The notes under the pieces are model-generated. The model worked only from the letters and a program-made list of their open reading frames with translations, was not told the DNA's origin and did no database searches. DNA of 5,845 nt from Verrucomicrobiia bacterium. Its GTDB lineage: Bacteria > Verrucomicrobiota > Verrucomicrobiia > Limisphaerales > Palsa-1400. This document shows positions 1 through 5,845 of this stretch, one piece after another. The stretch is from positions 1 to 5,845 of the forward strand of contig JAICXV010000179.1 of NCBI GenBank assembly GCA_025934545.1. Reading direction: 5' to 3'. How positions within the stretch are numbered: the first letter of the stretch is position 1; each line of letters begins with the position of its first letter. Position numbers and translations under genes: made by a program.

Positions 1-96
1 CTCTATGACATTGCAATTCGGCGCAAACTCCTCGGCCGATTGCACAATGGCGTTGCCAACGAAACCCGCTGCTCCGGTCACCCAAACCGTAATCAT
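1..96 (-). CDS. NAD(P)-dependent epimerase/dehydratase/reductase (extended SDR), N-terminal fragment
   Basis: Only the first 32 codons lie in the window; the gene runs off the left edge. The reading frame opens with MITVWVTGAAGFVGNAIV, a first beta strand followed by the TGxxGFxG dinucleotide-binding loop (residues 7-14) of extended short-chain dehydrogenases. That family includes nucleotide-sugar epimerases, dehydratases and RmlD-type reductases; which one this is cannot be decided from the fragment. The ATG (94-96) overlaps the TGA of the upstream sulfatase gene in an ATGA arrangement, so the two genes are almost certainly co-transcribed and probably translationally coupled. The A/G-rich lysine codons at the sulfatase end could serve as the ribosome-binding site. 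The family call is firm, the substrate unknown. Confidence 0.8.
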   Translation of the reverse strand, partial: MITVWVTGAAGFVGNAIVQSAEEFAPNCNVIE

Positions 97-1721
97 TTCT
101 TTTTACGTTTGATATCGTCGCCCCATTCGTGGTGGTCGGGGCCGTCCCAATCATCGACGTATGCATAGTCGGCCCATTTCTTCCAGGCAGTCTCCATACG
201 CTTGGCCACGTCCGGATTATCGGCAATAACGTTATGCAACTCGGTACGGTCGGCTTCCATGTCGTAGAGTTCCCACGGCCCGCGCCATTTTTGGACTAAT
301 TTCCATTTGCCATCGCGCACCGCCTTGTTGCCTTCGTGCTCCCAGAAAATAGGCTTTTTGCGATTGAGAGATTTCCCTTCGAAGGCGCGACGCAGGCTCG
401 TGCCTTGCATTGGGACGATCTCGGTGCCGTTATGTTTTTTTGGGTACTTCGCTCCGGCAAGGTCTACGGCCGTCGCCATAATGTCGGTGACATGGCCGGG
501 TTGGTTTTCGATTTGGCCATCGCGCGCCGGTGGAATGCCATTCGGCCAATGCGCGATGAACGCGCTGCTAATGCCGCCTTCGTGCGTGAAATGTTTGTAG
601 CGCCGGAACGGTGTGTTGGCGAGGGTCGCCCAGTTCATCCCGAGGAAGGTCCGCGAAAAGGGGCTGCCAACGGGCCCGGGGCCGACCGTCACGCCGTTAG
701 GACCGCTTTCGGCGTTGCCGCCATTGTCGCTGAGAAAGAGAATTAACGTGTTATCCAATTCGCCACGTTCTTTGAGGCCGGCAACCAACTTGCCCATCGA
801 ACGATCAATGCATTCGATCATCGCAGCGTAGGTCGACATGATTTTGTCGAAGCGCACCTTTTGTTCCTCAGAAAGCGAATCCCACGCGGGCGAATCTTCT
901 GGACGCGGTGAGAGCGGCCACTTCGAATCGACGATGCCGAGTTTGATTTGTTTCGCATGACGCTCTTCGCGCAGTTGGTCCCACCCTTTCATATATTTGC
1001 CGCGATATTTCGCAATGACATCCGCCGGCGCGCGCAATGGGAAATGGACAGCGCCCTGGGCAATGTAGACGAAAAACGGTTTCTTCTCAGCACGCGCTTC
1101 GTCGATAAATTTCAGGCCCCAATCGACAAACAGATCTGTGGAATACCAATTCGTGCCGAAGATCGGATCTTTTTTCGGAATCTCTTTGCCGTTCAAATAA
1201 AGAAATTCCGTGCCCGGACGATCCTGTTCGACAGGGAAATAGACTTCGCCAAAACGCGAATTGAGCGAGCGCATGAAACCATGTTCCCACGGAACACAGC
1301 CGTGTTGCTGGCCAAGATGCCATTTGCCGGCCATCGCGGTGAAGTAACCCGCATCGCGCAGGACCTCAGCAATGGTCACGCAACGCGGCAAAAGCACGCC
1401 GTGAAAGCCGCGTGAATTCGGTTCGACTTTGCCATCGAGAAAACCCATGCCGGCTTGTTGAGAATAGACACCGCTCAACAACGCGGCGCGCGTGGGGCTG
1501 CAGCGCGGCGTGTTGTAAAATTGGTTAAAGCGAAGACCACTGGCCGCAAGGGCATCGAGATTTGGGGTCGGCACTTCGCTGCCGAAACACCCGATGTCCG
1601 AATAGCCCATGTCGTCGACAAGCATGACGACGATGTTCGGGCGCTTTGGCGAAGCAGCGTGGGTGAATGAATTAGAAACGAGCGCAGCGCAAACGATGAG
1701 CAGAATTTTTCGTAGAGTCAT
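93..1721 (-). CDS. Secreted arylsulfatase-type sulfatase (S1 family, formylglycine-dependent)
   Basis: This 542-residue protein should hydrolyse sulfate esters outside the cytoplasm. Residues 1 to about 23 form a signal peptide (basic MTLRK, hydrophobic core, small residues near HAA); C11 is not in a lipobox. The core starts at PNIVVMLVDDMGYSDIG, with metal ligands D36 and D37. C74 in CSPTR is the cysteine converted to formylglycine. Other active-site candidates are K133 and H135 in GKWHLG, H226, D332 and N333 in SDNGG, and K376 and H380 before EGG. The C-terminus carries the usual WELYDMEAD segment and ends in KRKKK. I chose the ATG at 1721, not the in-frame start at 1856, because the signal peptide begins there, an AGG lies 7 bases upstream, and the longer form would translate a repeat element. 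The natural substrate (polysaccharide or small aryl sulfate) cannot be told. Activity needs a formylglycine-generating or anaerobic maturase, not present in this window. The stop overlaps the start of the epimerase gene. Confidence 0.93.
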   Translation of the reverse strand: MTLRKILLIVCAALVSNSFTHAASPKRPNIVVMLVDDMGYSDIGCFGSEVPTPNLDALAASGLRFNQFYNTPRCSPTRAALLSGVYSQQAGMGFLDGKVEPNSRGFHGVLLPRCVTIAEVLRDAGYFTAMAGKWHLGQQHGCVPWEHGFMRSLNSRFGEVYFPVEQDRPGTEFLYLNGKEIPKKDPIFGTNWYSTDLFVDWGLKFIDEARAEKKPFFVYIAQGAVHFPLRAPADVIAKYRGKYMKGWDQLREERHAKQIKLGIVDSKWPLSPRPEDSPAWDSLSEEQKVRFDKIMSTYAAMIECIDRSMGKLVAGLKERGELDNTLILFLSDNGGNAESGPNGVTVGPGPVGSPFSRTFLGMNWATLANTPFRRYKHFTHEGGISSAFIAHWPNGIPPARDGQIENQPGHVTDIMATAVDLAGAKYPKKHNGTEIVPMQGTSLRRAFEGKSLNRKKPIFWEHEGNKAVRDGKWKLVQKWRGPWELYDMEADRTELHNVIADNPDVAKRMETAWKKWADYAYVDDWDGPDHHEWGDDIKRKKK

Positions 1722-1781
1722 AACGACGCCTGAAATTGTTACAGCCGGGAACAAGTTCGTCAAACCTTCGAACGCGCGAAG

Positions 1782-1875
1782 CGTATGGAGTGCGCGCGGC
1801 TTGCCGCCGCTTTGGGACTCGGCTGGAAAATTTGTACCGTAGAAAAGCGGGAGCAAGCTCCACGCACTCCATACG
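1782..1875. repeat. Inverted pair of REP-like hairpin units (BIME-like element)
   Basis: The intergenic region between the amidase and sulfatase genes holds two units facing each other. The left unit (plus strand, 1782-1813) and right unit (minus strand, 1875-1844) both begin with the same 13-mer, CGTATGGAGTGCG, followed by a hairpin around a shared GCTTGC core and then CCGCTTT. They match at 27 of 32 positions. Four of the five differences are two base-pair swaps inside the stem (C-G for G-C and G-C for A-T), so pairing is kept. The last 13-mer bases GCG also pair with the CGC after the stem, extending it past a one-base bulge. A spacer of about 30 bases separates the units. This architecture is that of REP/BIME elements; genome-wide repetition is inferred, not seen. 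Confidence 0.72.
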
Positions 1876-1892
1876 TCTTGCGAATTTCAATA

Positions 1893-2802
1893 TTAGTCGA
1901 TAAATCGACGCGTCAGATCTTCGTAAGCGTCAATGCGGCGGTCGCGCAGGAAGGGCCAGTGTGTCCGGGTCACATCGACTTTGCTCAAGTCAACCGGCAC
2001 GAGCAGAATTTCTTCTTTATTCGAACTGGCCTTAGCGATGATCTGGCCGGACGTGCCGGCAACAAAGCTCTGGCCCCAGAACTCAATCCCCTTTCCGCCG
2101 GCAGGCTTTTCTAAACCGATACGATTAGGAACCGCGACATAACAACCGTTGGCGACCGCGTGCCCGCGCTGGACGGTTTCCCAAGCCGAATGTTGATTGA
2201 CGCCGTGTTCCTTTTTTTTCACTGGGATGCCAGCCGATCGCGGTTGGATAAAACAAAATCTCCGCGCCTTGCAAAGCGGTCAGGCGCGCCGCTTCCGGAT
2301 ACCATTGATCCCAGCAAACGCACACGCCAATTTTGCCAAACTTCGTCTGCCACGCTTTGAAGCCGGTATCGCCCGGTGTGAAATAAAATTTTTCGTAATA
2401 GAGCGGGTCATCCGGAATGTGCATCTTGCGATAGATGCCGAGCATCTTCCCGTCAGCATCAATGATGGCCGCGGTGTTATGATAAAGGCCGGAAGATCTT
2501 TTTTCGAAAAGCGATGCGACGATGACAACGCCATGCGTCTTCGCGATGGCGCAAAGCGCTTCGGTACTCGGCCCCGGAATGGACTCCGCCAGCTTGAAAT
2601 ATTTGTGATCTTCGCTCTGGCAGAAATATTGCGAGCGATAGAGCTCTTGCGTGCAAATAATTTGCGCGCCGCGTTCGGCGGCTTTTTCGACCAGTGCGTA
2701 TTGCTTCGCGGAATTCTCGTTCGGATCAGATGAGCAACTCGTCTGAATCAACCCGAGAACTACCGTACTGGGATTTTTTTTGTTGTTTGCGGTTTTCTTC
2801 AC
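1893..2802 (-). pseudogene. aguB: N-carbamoylputrescine amidase-like nitrilase, frameshifted at an A8 run
   Basis: Intact, this carbon-nitrogen hydrolase would convert N-carbamoylputrescine to putrescine, CO2 and ammonia, the last step of the agmatine route to polyamines. The first frame (GTG start at 2802) runs to TAIGWHPSEKK and then goes out of frame. The homologous continuation EHGVNQHSAWETVQRGHA is in the next frame and runs to a TAA at 1893-1895. Removing one A from the eight at 2212-2219 joins the halves into a 302-residue protein, a normal family length. The nitrilase triad is present: E53 in TQELY, K126 in YRKMHIP, C163 in CVCWDQWYPE. The C-terminal half keeps family hallmarks such as NGCYVAVPNR and THWPFLRDRRIDAY. 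Both halves look fully conserved apart from the extra base, so this is a very recent mutation, a homopolymer sequencing error or a slippage site. GTG is the only plausible start I see; its Shine-Dalgarno is poor. Agmatine deiminase, the usual partner, is not in this window. Confidence 0.88.
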
Positions 2803-2816
2803 GTGTCTTGAGATTG

Positions 2817-2834
2817 GCGGACAGGAATGTCCGC
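2817..2834. repeat. Perfect small hairpin between kinase and amidase genes
   Basis: A 7-base stem (GCGGACA / TGTCCGC) closes a 4-base loop, GGAA on the plus strand. It starts four bases after the kinase stop codon and lies within the 36-base gap before the amidase GTG. No T-run follows on the minus strand, so it is not a classical intrinsic terminator. It could be a transcript-end stabiliser, a short dispersed palindromic repeat or a structure that lowers translation of the next gene. Its role is unknown. Confidence 0.6.
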
Positions 2835-2838
2835 GCGC

Positions 2839-3855
2839 CTATGTCGGCTTTTGTGCTTTCATGCGCACGGTGGACGCTTCCTCCAAAGGCGGGCGGGGCT
2901 TGTCCGGATTTTGGTCCAGACTCTTTTCGCCGAACAACTCGCGAATGAACTTTCCAAGCGTCTCGTTCGTCGGGCCATAACCTTTGTGGTAAATGTAGTA
3001 CTCCAAATCGTACAACAAATCATCGGCGTTACCGTAACGCTTGTTCAAGTCGCGCACCAGTGTCCGATGCAAAATTTCGTTCAAGCGATCATCGATGCGC
3101 GAATCCAGCTCGCGAAAATCAGGGATCGGCAAATTCAAAATGCGCTCGCGCGAATCGTCCGCATCGCGTCCTTTGAAAATGTTGTAACCGAGTAAAAGGT
3201 GTTGCAACACCACACCGGCTGAAAAAATATCCGACCGCTTATCTGTGATACGGAAATCCGCCTGCTCGGGGCTCATATAATCGGCCTTGCCGGCGATGAC
3301 TTCGCCTTCCTGGTCCTGCAAAAAGCCGCGCGCTTTGGCGATGCCGAAGTCCATCAATTTCACGTCACCGGCGAAAGCGATCATGATATTCTTGAAACTG
3401 ACATCACGATGGACAATGCCGAGGGGCTTTCCGTCTCCATCGCTTTTGGAATGCGCGTAAGCCAACCCGCGCACAATTCGGCTGACGATAAAAACGGCCA
3501 ATTCCGACGGCAACACGCGCTCTCGCGTTTTCAATTGCTGTGCGAATTGCTCAAGGTTAACACCATTGATCAGTTCCATGCAGATGAAGTAGAGACCGCG
3601 CGCTTCGCCGAGATGGTAGGTCTGGGCAATGTTGGTGTGAATCAAGTCGGCCACCAACTTTGCTTCGCCGATGAAATTGTCGATGAACTGCTTTTGGTTC
3701 GCGTAATTCTGCCGAATGACTTTCATCGCGACGCGTTTAACAAATTCGCGCGCGCCGCGTTGTTCGGCTTCGTATACAACTCCCATGCCGCCTTCAAAAA
3801 TTTTCCGCACGATTTCGTAACGGAATTCATTTTGGATTGTGAAGAGACCGGCCAT
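2839..3855 (-). CDS. Cytosolic Hanks-type Ser/Thr protein kinase
   Basis: This 338-residue protein is a bacterial eukaryotic-like kinase. Visible in order: a glycine-rich loop EGGMGVVY (21-28, with F20 where the first loop glycine is usual), ATP-anchoring K45 in VAMKVI, helix-C E64, hinge near MELINGVNLEQF, catalytic loop HRDVSFKN (149-156), DFG (169-171), SPEQ at the end of the activation segment (195-198), and SDIFSAGVVL for subdomain IX. The essential K45, E64, D151, N156 and D169 are all present, so activity is expected. The lysine normally two residues after the catalytic aspartate is a serine. After the kinase core comes a tail (KGYGPTNETLGKFIRELFG) and a basic, proline-rich end. There is no transmembrane segment or extracellular sensor, unlike PknB. 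I prefer the ATG at 3855; a TTG at 3909 would add 18 residues. The gene diverges from the HU gene and is followed 36 bases later by the amidase. The substrate is unknown. Confidence 0.92.
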   Translation of the reverse strand: MAGLFTIQNEFRYEIVRKIFEGGMGVVYEAEQRGAREFVKRVAMKVIRQNYANQKQFIDNFIGEAKLVADLIHTNIAQTYHLGEARGLYFICMELINGVNLEQFAQQLKTRERVLPSELAVFIVSRIVRGLAYAHSKSDGDGKPLGIVHRDVSFKNIMIAFAGDVKLMDFGIAKARGFLQDQEGEVIAGKADYMSPEQADFRITDKRSDIFSAGVVLQHLLLGYNIFKGRDADDSRERILNLPIPDFRELDSRIDDRLNEILHRTLVRDLNKRYGNADDLLYDLEYYIYHKGYGPTNETLGKFIRELFGEKSLDQNPDKPRPPLEEASTVRMKAQKPT

Positions 3856-4043
3856 TGGTTCAAGGGTGAGAAAACGGCCGAGCAAGTCAAGCTTGCGGTG
3901 AGTCAACAAAACTCAAAAAAACACTTGTAAATATTCAGAAAAAATTGATTTTTGTCGTTGCGTGATGCGCGGGAAGCGTTTTAAGTAGGCGCACTTGGAG
4001 CGTCACGCTCAAGCAGTTTAACCTTAACTAAGACAAACACATT
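3856..4043. promoter_or_regulatory. Divergent control region between kinase and HU genes
   Basis: This 188-base stretch must hold the promoters of both the HU gene and the leftward kinase gene, unless kinase translation begins at TTG 3909. It is A/T-rich around 3905-3955. A weak rightward candidate is TTGCGT (3958-3963), a 16-base spacer, then TTTAAG (3980-3985); each hexamer matches the sigma-70 consensus only partly. No convincing kinase promoter was found. The HU start has no strong Shine-Dalgarno (the preceding bases are AGACAAACACATT), so its translation may rely on an unstructured A-rich leader. Confidence 0.4.
3994..4013. promoter_or_regulatory. Dyad/hairpin upstream of the HU gene
   Basis: GAGCGT-C-ACGCTC (3998-4010) is a perfect 6-base inverted repeat around one base. 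It extends by CTT (3994-3996) pairing with AAG (4011-4013) past a bulged G at 3997. It lies about 30 bases before the HU ATG and downstream of the candidate -10, so it would be in the 5' leader. With a one-base centre it suits a dimeric DNA-binding protein better than a tight RNA hairpin, though a larger loop could form. Operator function is inference. Confidence 0.45.
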
Positions 4044-4331
4044 ATGGCAAAAGCACTCTCTAAATCTCAACTCGCAGCCGAAATTGCCGCTAAAGGCGGA
4101 TTGACCAAGAAAGCCGGCGCGGAAATTCTCGAGCACCTGGCGAACCTCGCTTACAAGCACGCTAAAAACACCTTCACCCTCCCTGGCATCGGCAAGCTCG
4201 TCCTCGTGAACCGCAAGGCGCGCGTTGGTCGTAATCCGGCCACTGGCGCAACCATTCAGATTCCGGCAAAGAAAGTTGTGAAGTTCCGCGTTGCCAAAGC
4301 AGCCAAGGACGCGATCCTCGGCGCTCGTTAA
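4044..4331 (+). CDS. HU/IHF-family nucleoid DNA-binding protein
   Basis: This 95-residue basic protein has the full length of the HU/IHF family, small dimeric proteins that bend and compact DNA in the nucleoid. The N-terminal half (3-45) is the two-helix dimerisation region. GIGKLVLVNRKARVGRNPATG follows, with the signature GRNPATG at 62-68 and the DNA-intercalating arm proline at P65. The arm returns through IQIPAKKVVKFRVAK, and a C-terminal helix ends in ILGAR. The arm and helices are rich in lysine and arginine. It cannot be assigned to HU-alpha, HU-beta or an IHF subunit from sequence alone; the A/K-rich N-terminus is closer to HU. It is a single-gene unit: its own leader upstream, an intrinsic terminator 18 bases downstream, and it is the only plus-strand gene here. 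Confidence 0.95.
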   Translation: MAKALSKSQLAAEIAAKGGLTKKAGAEILEHLANLAYKHAKNTFTLPGIGKLVLVNRKARVGRNPATGATIQIPAKKVVKFRVAKAAKDAILGAR

Positions 4332-4349
4332 TTGTAGTTTTTCTCCCTG

Positions 4350-4385
4350 AAGGCACTCTGATTTCCAGAGTGCCTTTTTTATTTT
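4350..4385 (+). terminator. Rho-independent terminator of the HU gene
   Basis: A 10-base perfect stem, AGGCACTCTG (4351-4360) with CAGAGTGCCT (4366-4375), encloses a 5-base loop ATTTC and is followed by T6 (4375-4380), an A and four more Ts. A4350 can add an eleventh pair with T4376. On the minus strand the stem is not followed by a T-run, so it terminates rightward transcription only. The stop codon of the converging lipoprotein gene (4379-4381) lies inside the T-tract. Confidence 0.93.
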
Positions 4386-5668
4386 GCTGATGGCCGCGAC
4401 TGGACCGAGAGAATCTGCGAGTCCAATTCTGGATAGTGTCCAACGATAGCAAAATCCAATGCTTTGACCGGCTCGGTCTGGTAACTTCGCGATTCAATAT
4501 AAATAGCTGCCGGCTGCGCAAATTCCTTTCTCGGCACCGGAATATGAACCGGCGGAATTTGCGTCCAACTGATCGCGCGCCTCTGGTGGAGCTTGCTGGA
4601 TCGAACCGTCAATGCTTCGCCATCCGCGCTGCCGGTGATGAGAAAGATTTTTTTAGCCGTTTCCAGAAAACGAGCGCGATGCACGTTGGTCAAAACACAA
4701 AATGGCTGGTCGCACTCCGCCCACGATTTCATGGCTGGCTTGAAATAATACGCCAGCGTTCCCTTTTGCGTTTCCGCGGCAACGTGCGTATCGCCGTTTA
4801 TCACTACGATATCAGCCGCTGACCTGCCGGAGTTGGGCGCATTTGTATCGAGCGCGTAAAAATTCTTTCCGAAATTGAACTGATCGCCCAACTGCAATTC
4901 TACGCAACCCACCGCATAGGTCCCCTTCGGATACGCGCCTTTGAACAACTGTCCGGCAAACGCTACCCGGTCTTTGCTCAAAAATGATGCGAAGACATAT
5001 CCAAAATCATTGTAGCCATGCAAAGACGAAACGACCGGTCCAACCCAGGAATTGTTCTGCTCGTAAATGTAACTCCACTTCCCCTCCCCGCCATTAACGC
5101 CGACCGTCGTCCACCAGACGACTTTTCGTCCCGATGGCCCGACCGCGGCGCCAACGTAGTTGCAATTACCCGGCAGAACCAACGGTTTGCCGTTGATGTG
5201 AATTTCACCTACCGACTGAATCGCGTGCTTTGCCGTATCGAAAATACATTCCTCCACATAAAGCGGCTCGCGAATGCTGATGCCGTATGAATAAATCCGA
5301 TCGCGGGACATCACCGAAGCGACGTTTTGTTGAATTCCGGAAATCTGTTTAACTTTCGCGACGTCGCTCCAAGCGGTTCCGTCGAACCGATGATAAATCA
5401 ACTCCTCGTTGTGTTGAACATCGGGCCCCGCGTCGGTGACCAACCAAAGTTCGTCAGCCGAATTGCGCATGATCGCGCGAAGATGCGGTCCCCAACCGCC
5501 GAACATGATTCCAGGATAATTCCGATTGCTGGAAGTGAGTGGAAAGATTTGTGTCGAAAAAGTATCGCCGGCCGCATCACGCGATGGCGATGCACAACCG
5601 GCGATGAAAAAGCACAGTCCGAAAAACCAAATTAGCGCAATCGCTGGCAAGCGTCTTTGACGATCCAT
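4379..5668 (-). CDS. Predicted lipoprotein of unknown function
   Basis: This 429-residue protein is not one I recognise. Residues 1-24 are a type II signal peptide: basic MDRQRR, a hydrophobic stretch, then the lipobox IAGC with the lipidated cysteine at C25. The +2 residue is Ala, so nothing suggests inner-membrane retention. The mature part is rich in Gly, Trp, Tyr and Asn, with repeated short strand-like blocks such as [20 protein letters not shown] and [14 protein letters not shown]. The spacing of these blocks recalls a beta-propeller, but I cannot show defined blades, and this is only a guess. No enzyme motif was found. The ATG at 5668 sits inside the end of the murQ frame with a 37-base overlap, and GGA lies 9 bases upstream. 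Translation is therefore probably coupled to murQ, suggesting a cell-envelope role. The gene converges on the HU gene. Confidence 0.82.
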   Translation of the reverse strand: MDRQRRLPAIALIWFFGLCFFIAGCASPSRDAAGDTFSTQIFPLTSSNRNYPGIMFGGWGPHLRAIMRNSADELWLVTDAGPDVQHNEELIYHRFDGTAWSDVAKVKQISGIQQNVASVMSRDRIYSYGISIREPLYVEECIFDTAKHAIQSVGEIHINGKPLVLPGNCNYVGAAVGPSGRKVVWWTTVGVNGGEGKWSYIYEQNNSWVGPVVSSLHGYNDFGYVFASFLSKDRVAFAGQLFKGAYPKGTYAVGCVELQLGDQFNFGKNFYALDTNAPNSGRSAADIVVINGDTHVAAETQKGTLAYYFKPAMKSWAECDQPFCVLTNVHRARFLETAKKIFLITGSADGEALTVRSSKLHQRRAISWTQIPPVHIPVPRKEFAQPAAIYIESRSYQTEPVKALDFAIVGHYPELDSQILSVQSRPSAK

Positions 5669-5845
5669 CGCGATTTTTCCAGTGCTCCGATCGCGGCAGT
5701 GCTGTCTTTGCCCGTGATCGCCTGGACGATGCGTACCGCGCGTTCGCGCAGTTTTTTGTTGGAAGCATTCATGTCGACCATCAGGTTGCTGATGACTTTG
5801 CCGATGCGAACCATCGCCAACGTGGTAATCATGTTCAGCACCAAC
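5632..5845 (-). CDS. murQ: N-acetylmuramic acid 6-phosphate etherase, C-terminal fragment
   Basis: About 70 codons of the C-terminus are present; the gene continues beyond the right edge, and the first in-frame TTG is an internal leucine codon. [15 protein letters not shown] followed by [13 protein letters not shown] and [11 protein letters not shown] is the conserved final region of MurQ. MurQ is a cytosolic SIS-domain enzyme that cleaves the lactyl ether of MurNAc 6-phosphate to give GlcNAc 6-phosphate and D-lactate during peptidoglycan recycling. The SIS fold and its active site lie outside the window. The protein ends at [11 protein letters not shown], about 25-30 residues earlier than I recall for the Escherichia coli enzyme; this may be normal for the lineage. 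The last 37 bases overlap the lipoprotein start, pointing to an operon. The GCKR-like regulatory branch of the same family is less likely. Confidence 0.88.
   Translation of the reverse strand, partial: LVLNMITTLAMVRIGKVISNLMVDMNASNKKLRERAVRIVQAITGKDSTAAIGALEKSRWIVKDACQRLR

Noticed and set aside
336..1415. Several plus-strand open frames of 70-155 codons opposite the sulfatase
   Set aside because: They are antisense shadows of a well-conserved gene, with no recognisable domain and no start signals.
1736..1763. Possible sulfatase promoter: TTGACG and TAACAA on the minus strand with a 16-base spacer
   Set aside because: The -35 is good but the -10 is weak, and the implied start of transcription would fall on the Shine-Dalgarno, so I do not list it.
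1722..1856. Upstream in-frame extension of the sulfatase (45 extra residues)
   Set aside because: It has no family similarity, crosses one arm of the repeat element, and would bury the signal peptide that begins at the ATG at 1721.
1672..1890. Small minus-strand reading frame across the intergenic region
   Set aside because: It is translated from the REP-like units and the sulfatase start in another frame; its composition shows no protein character.
2212..2219. Programmed -1 ribosomal frameshift at the A8 run
   Set aside because: The conserved downstream frame requires skipping one base (+1); a -1 shift leads to the third, non-homologous frame.
3856..3909. TTG start giving an 18-residue longer kinase
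   Set aside because: A rare start with poor context; the ATG at 3855 lies just before the kinase domain. It cannot be fully excluded.
3409..3930. Plus-strand 173-codon frame opposite the kinase
   Set aside because: It is a shadow of the kinase; the kinase motifs are unambiguous on the other strand.

Overview
The window looks like chromosomal DNA from a Verrucomicrobiota-type bacterium. This is an inference from gene content, not a database result: a secreted formylglycine-type sulfatase, a soluble Hanks-type kinase with an unusual catalytic loop, a full-length N-carbamoylputrescine amidase-like nitrilase, a basic HU-family protein, and paired REP-like hairpin units. Apart from the HU gene, everything is on the minus strand. 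I see no phage, CRISPR, tRNA, rRNA or transposase gene.

Layout by coordinate: (1) 1-96, minus: the first 32 codons of an NAD(P)-binding epimerase/reductase, whose ATG overlaps the stop codon of the next gene. (2) 93-1721, minus: an exported S1-type sulfatase with all the expected active-site motifs. (3) 1722-1892: a gene-free stretch holding two inverted copies of a 32-nt hairpin unit with compensatory stem changes. (4) 1893-2802, minus: an aguB-like amidase split by a one-base excess in an A8/T8 run, so it is a pseudogene, a sequencing error or a slippage-dependent gene. (5) 2817-2834: a small perfect hairpin. (6) 2839-3855, minus: a cytosolic Ser/Thr protein kinase. (7) 3856-4043: the divergent control region. 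(8) 4044-4331, plus: an HU/IHF-family DNA-binding protein with a clear intrinsic terminator. (9) 4379-5668, minus: a predicted lipoprotein of unknown function, converging on HU. (10) 5632-5845, minus: the C-terminus of MurQ, whose end overlaps the lipoprotein start by 37 bases.

Functionally this is a set of small units rather than one pathway. The sulfatase and epimerase genes are translationally linked and fit exopolysaccharide or sulfated-glycan metabolism. MurQ (cell-wall sugar recycling) is linked to a surface lipoprotein. The amidase belongs to polyamine synthesis. The kinase and HU genes diverge from a shared intergenic region. I found no convincing new multi-gene system. The points most worth checking are the amidase frameshift, the covarying REP-like pair, the dyad in front of the HU gene and the atypical kinase catalytic loop.
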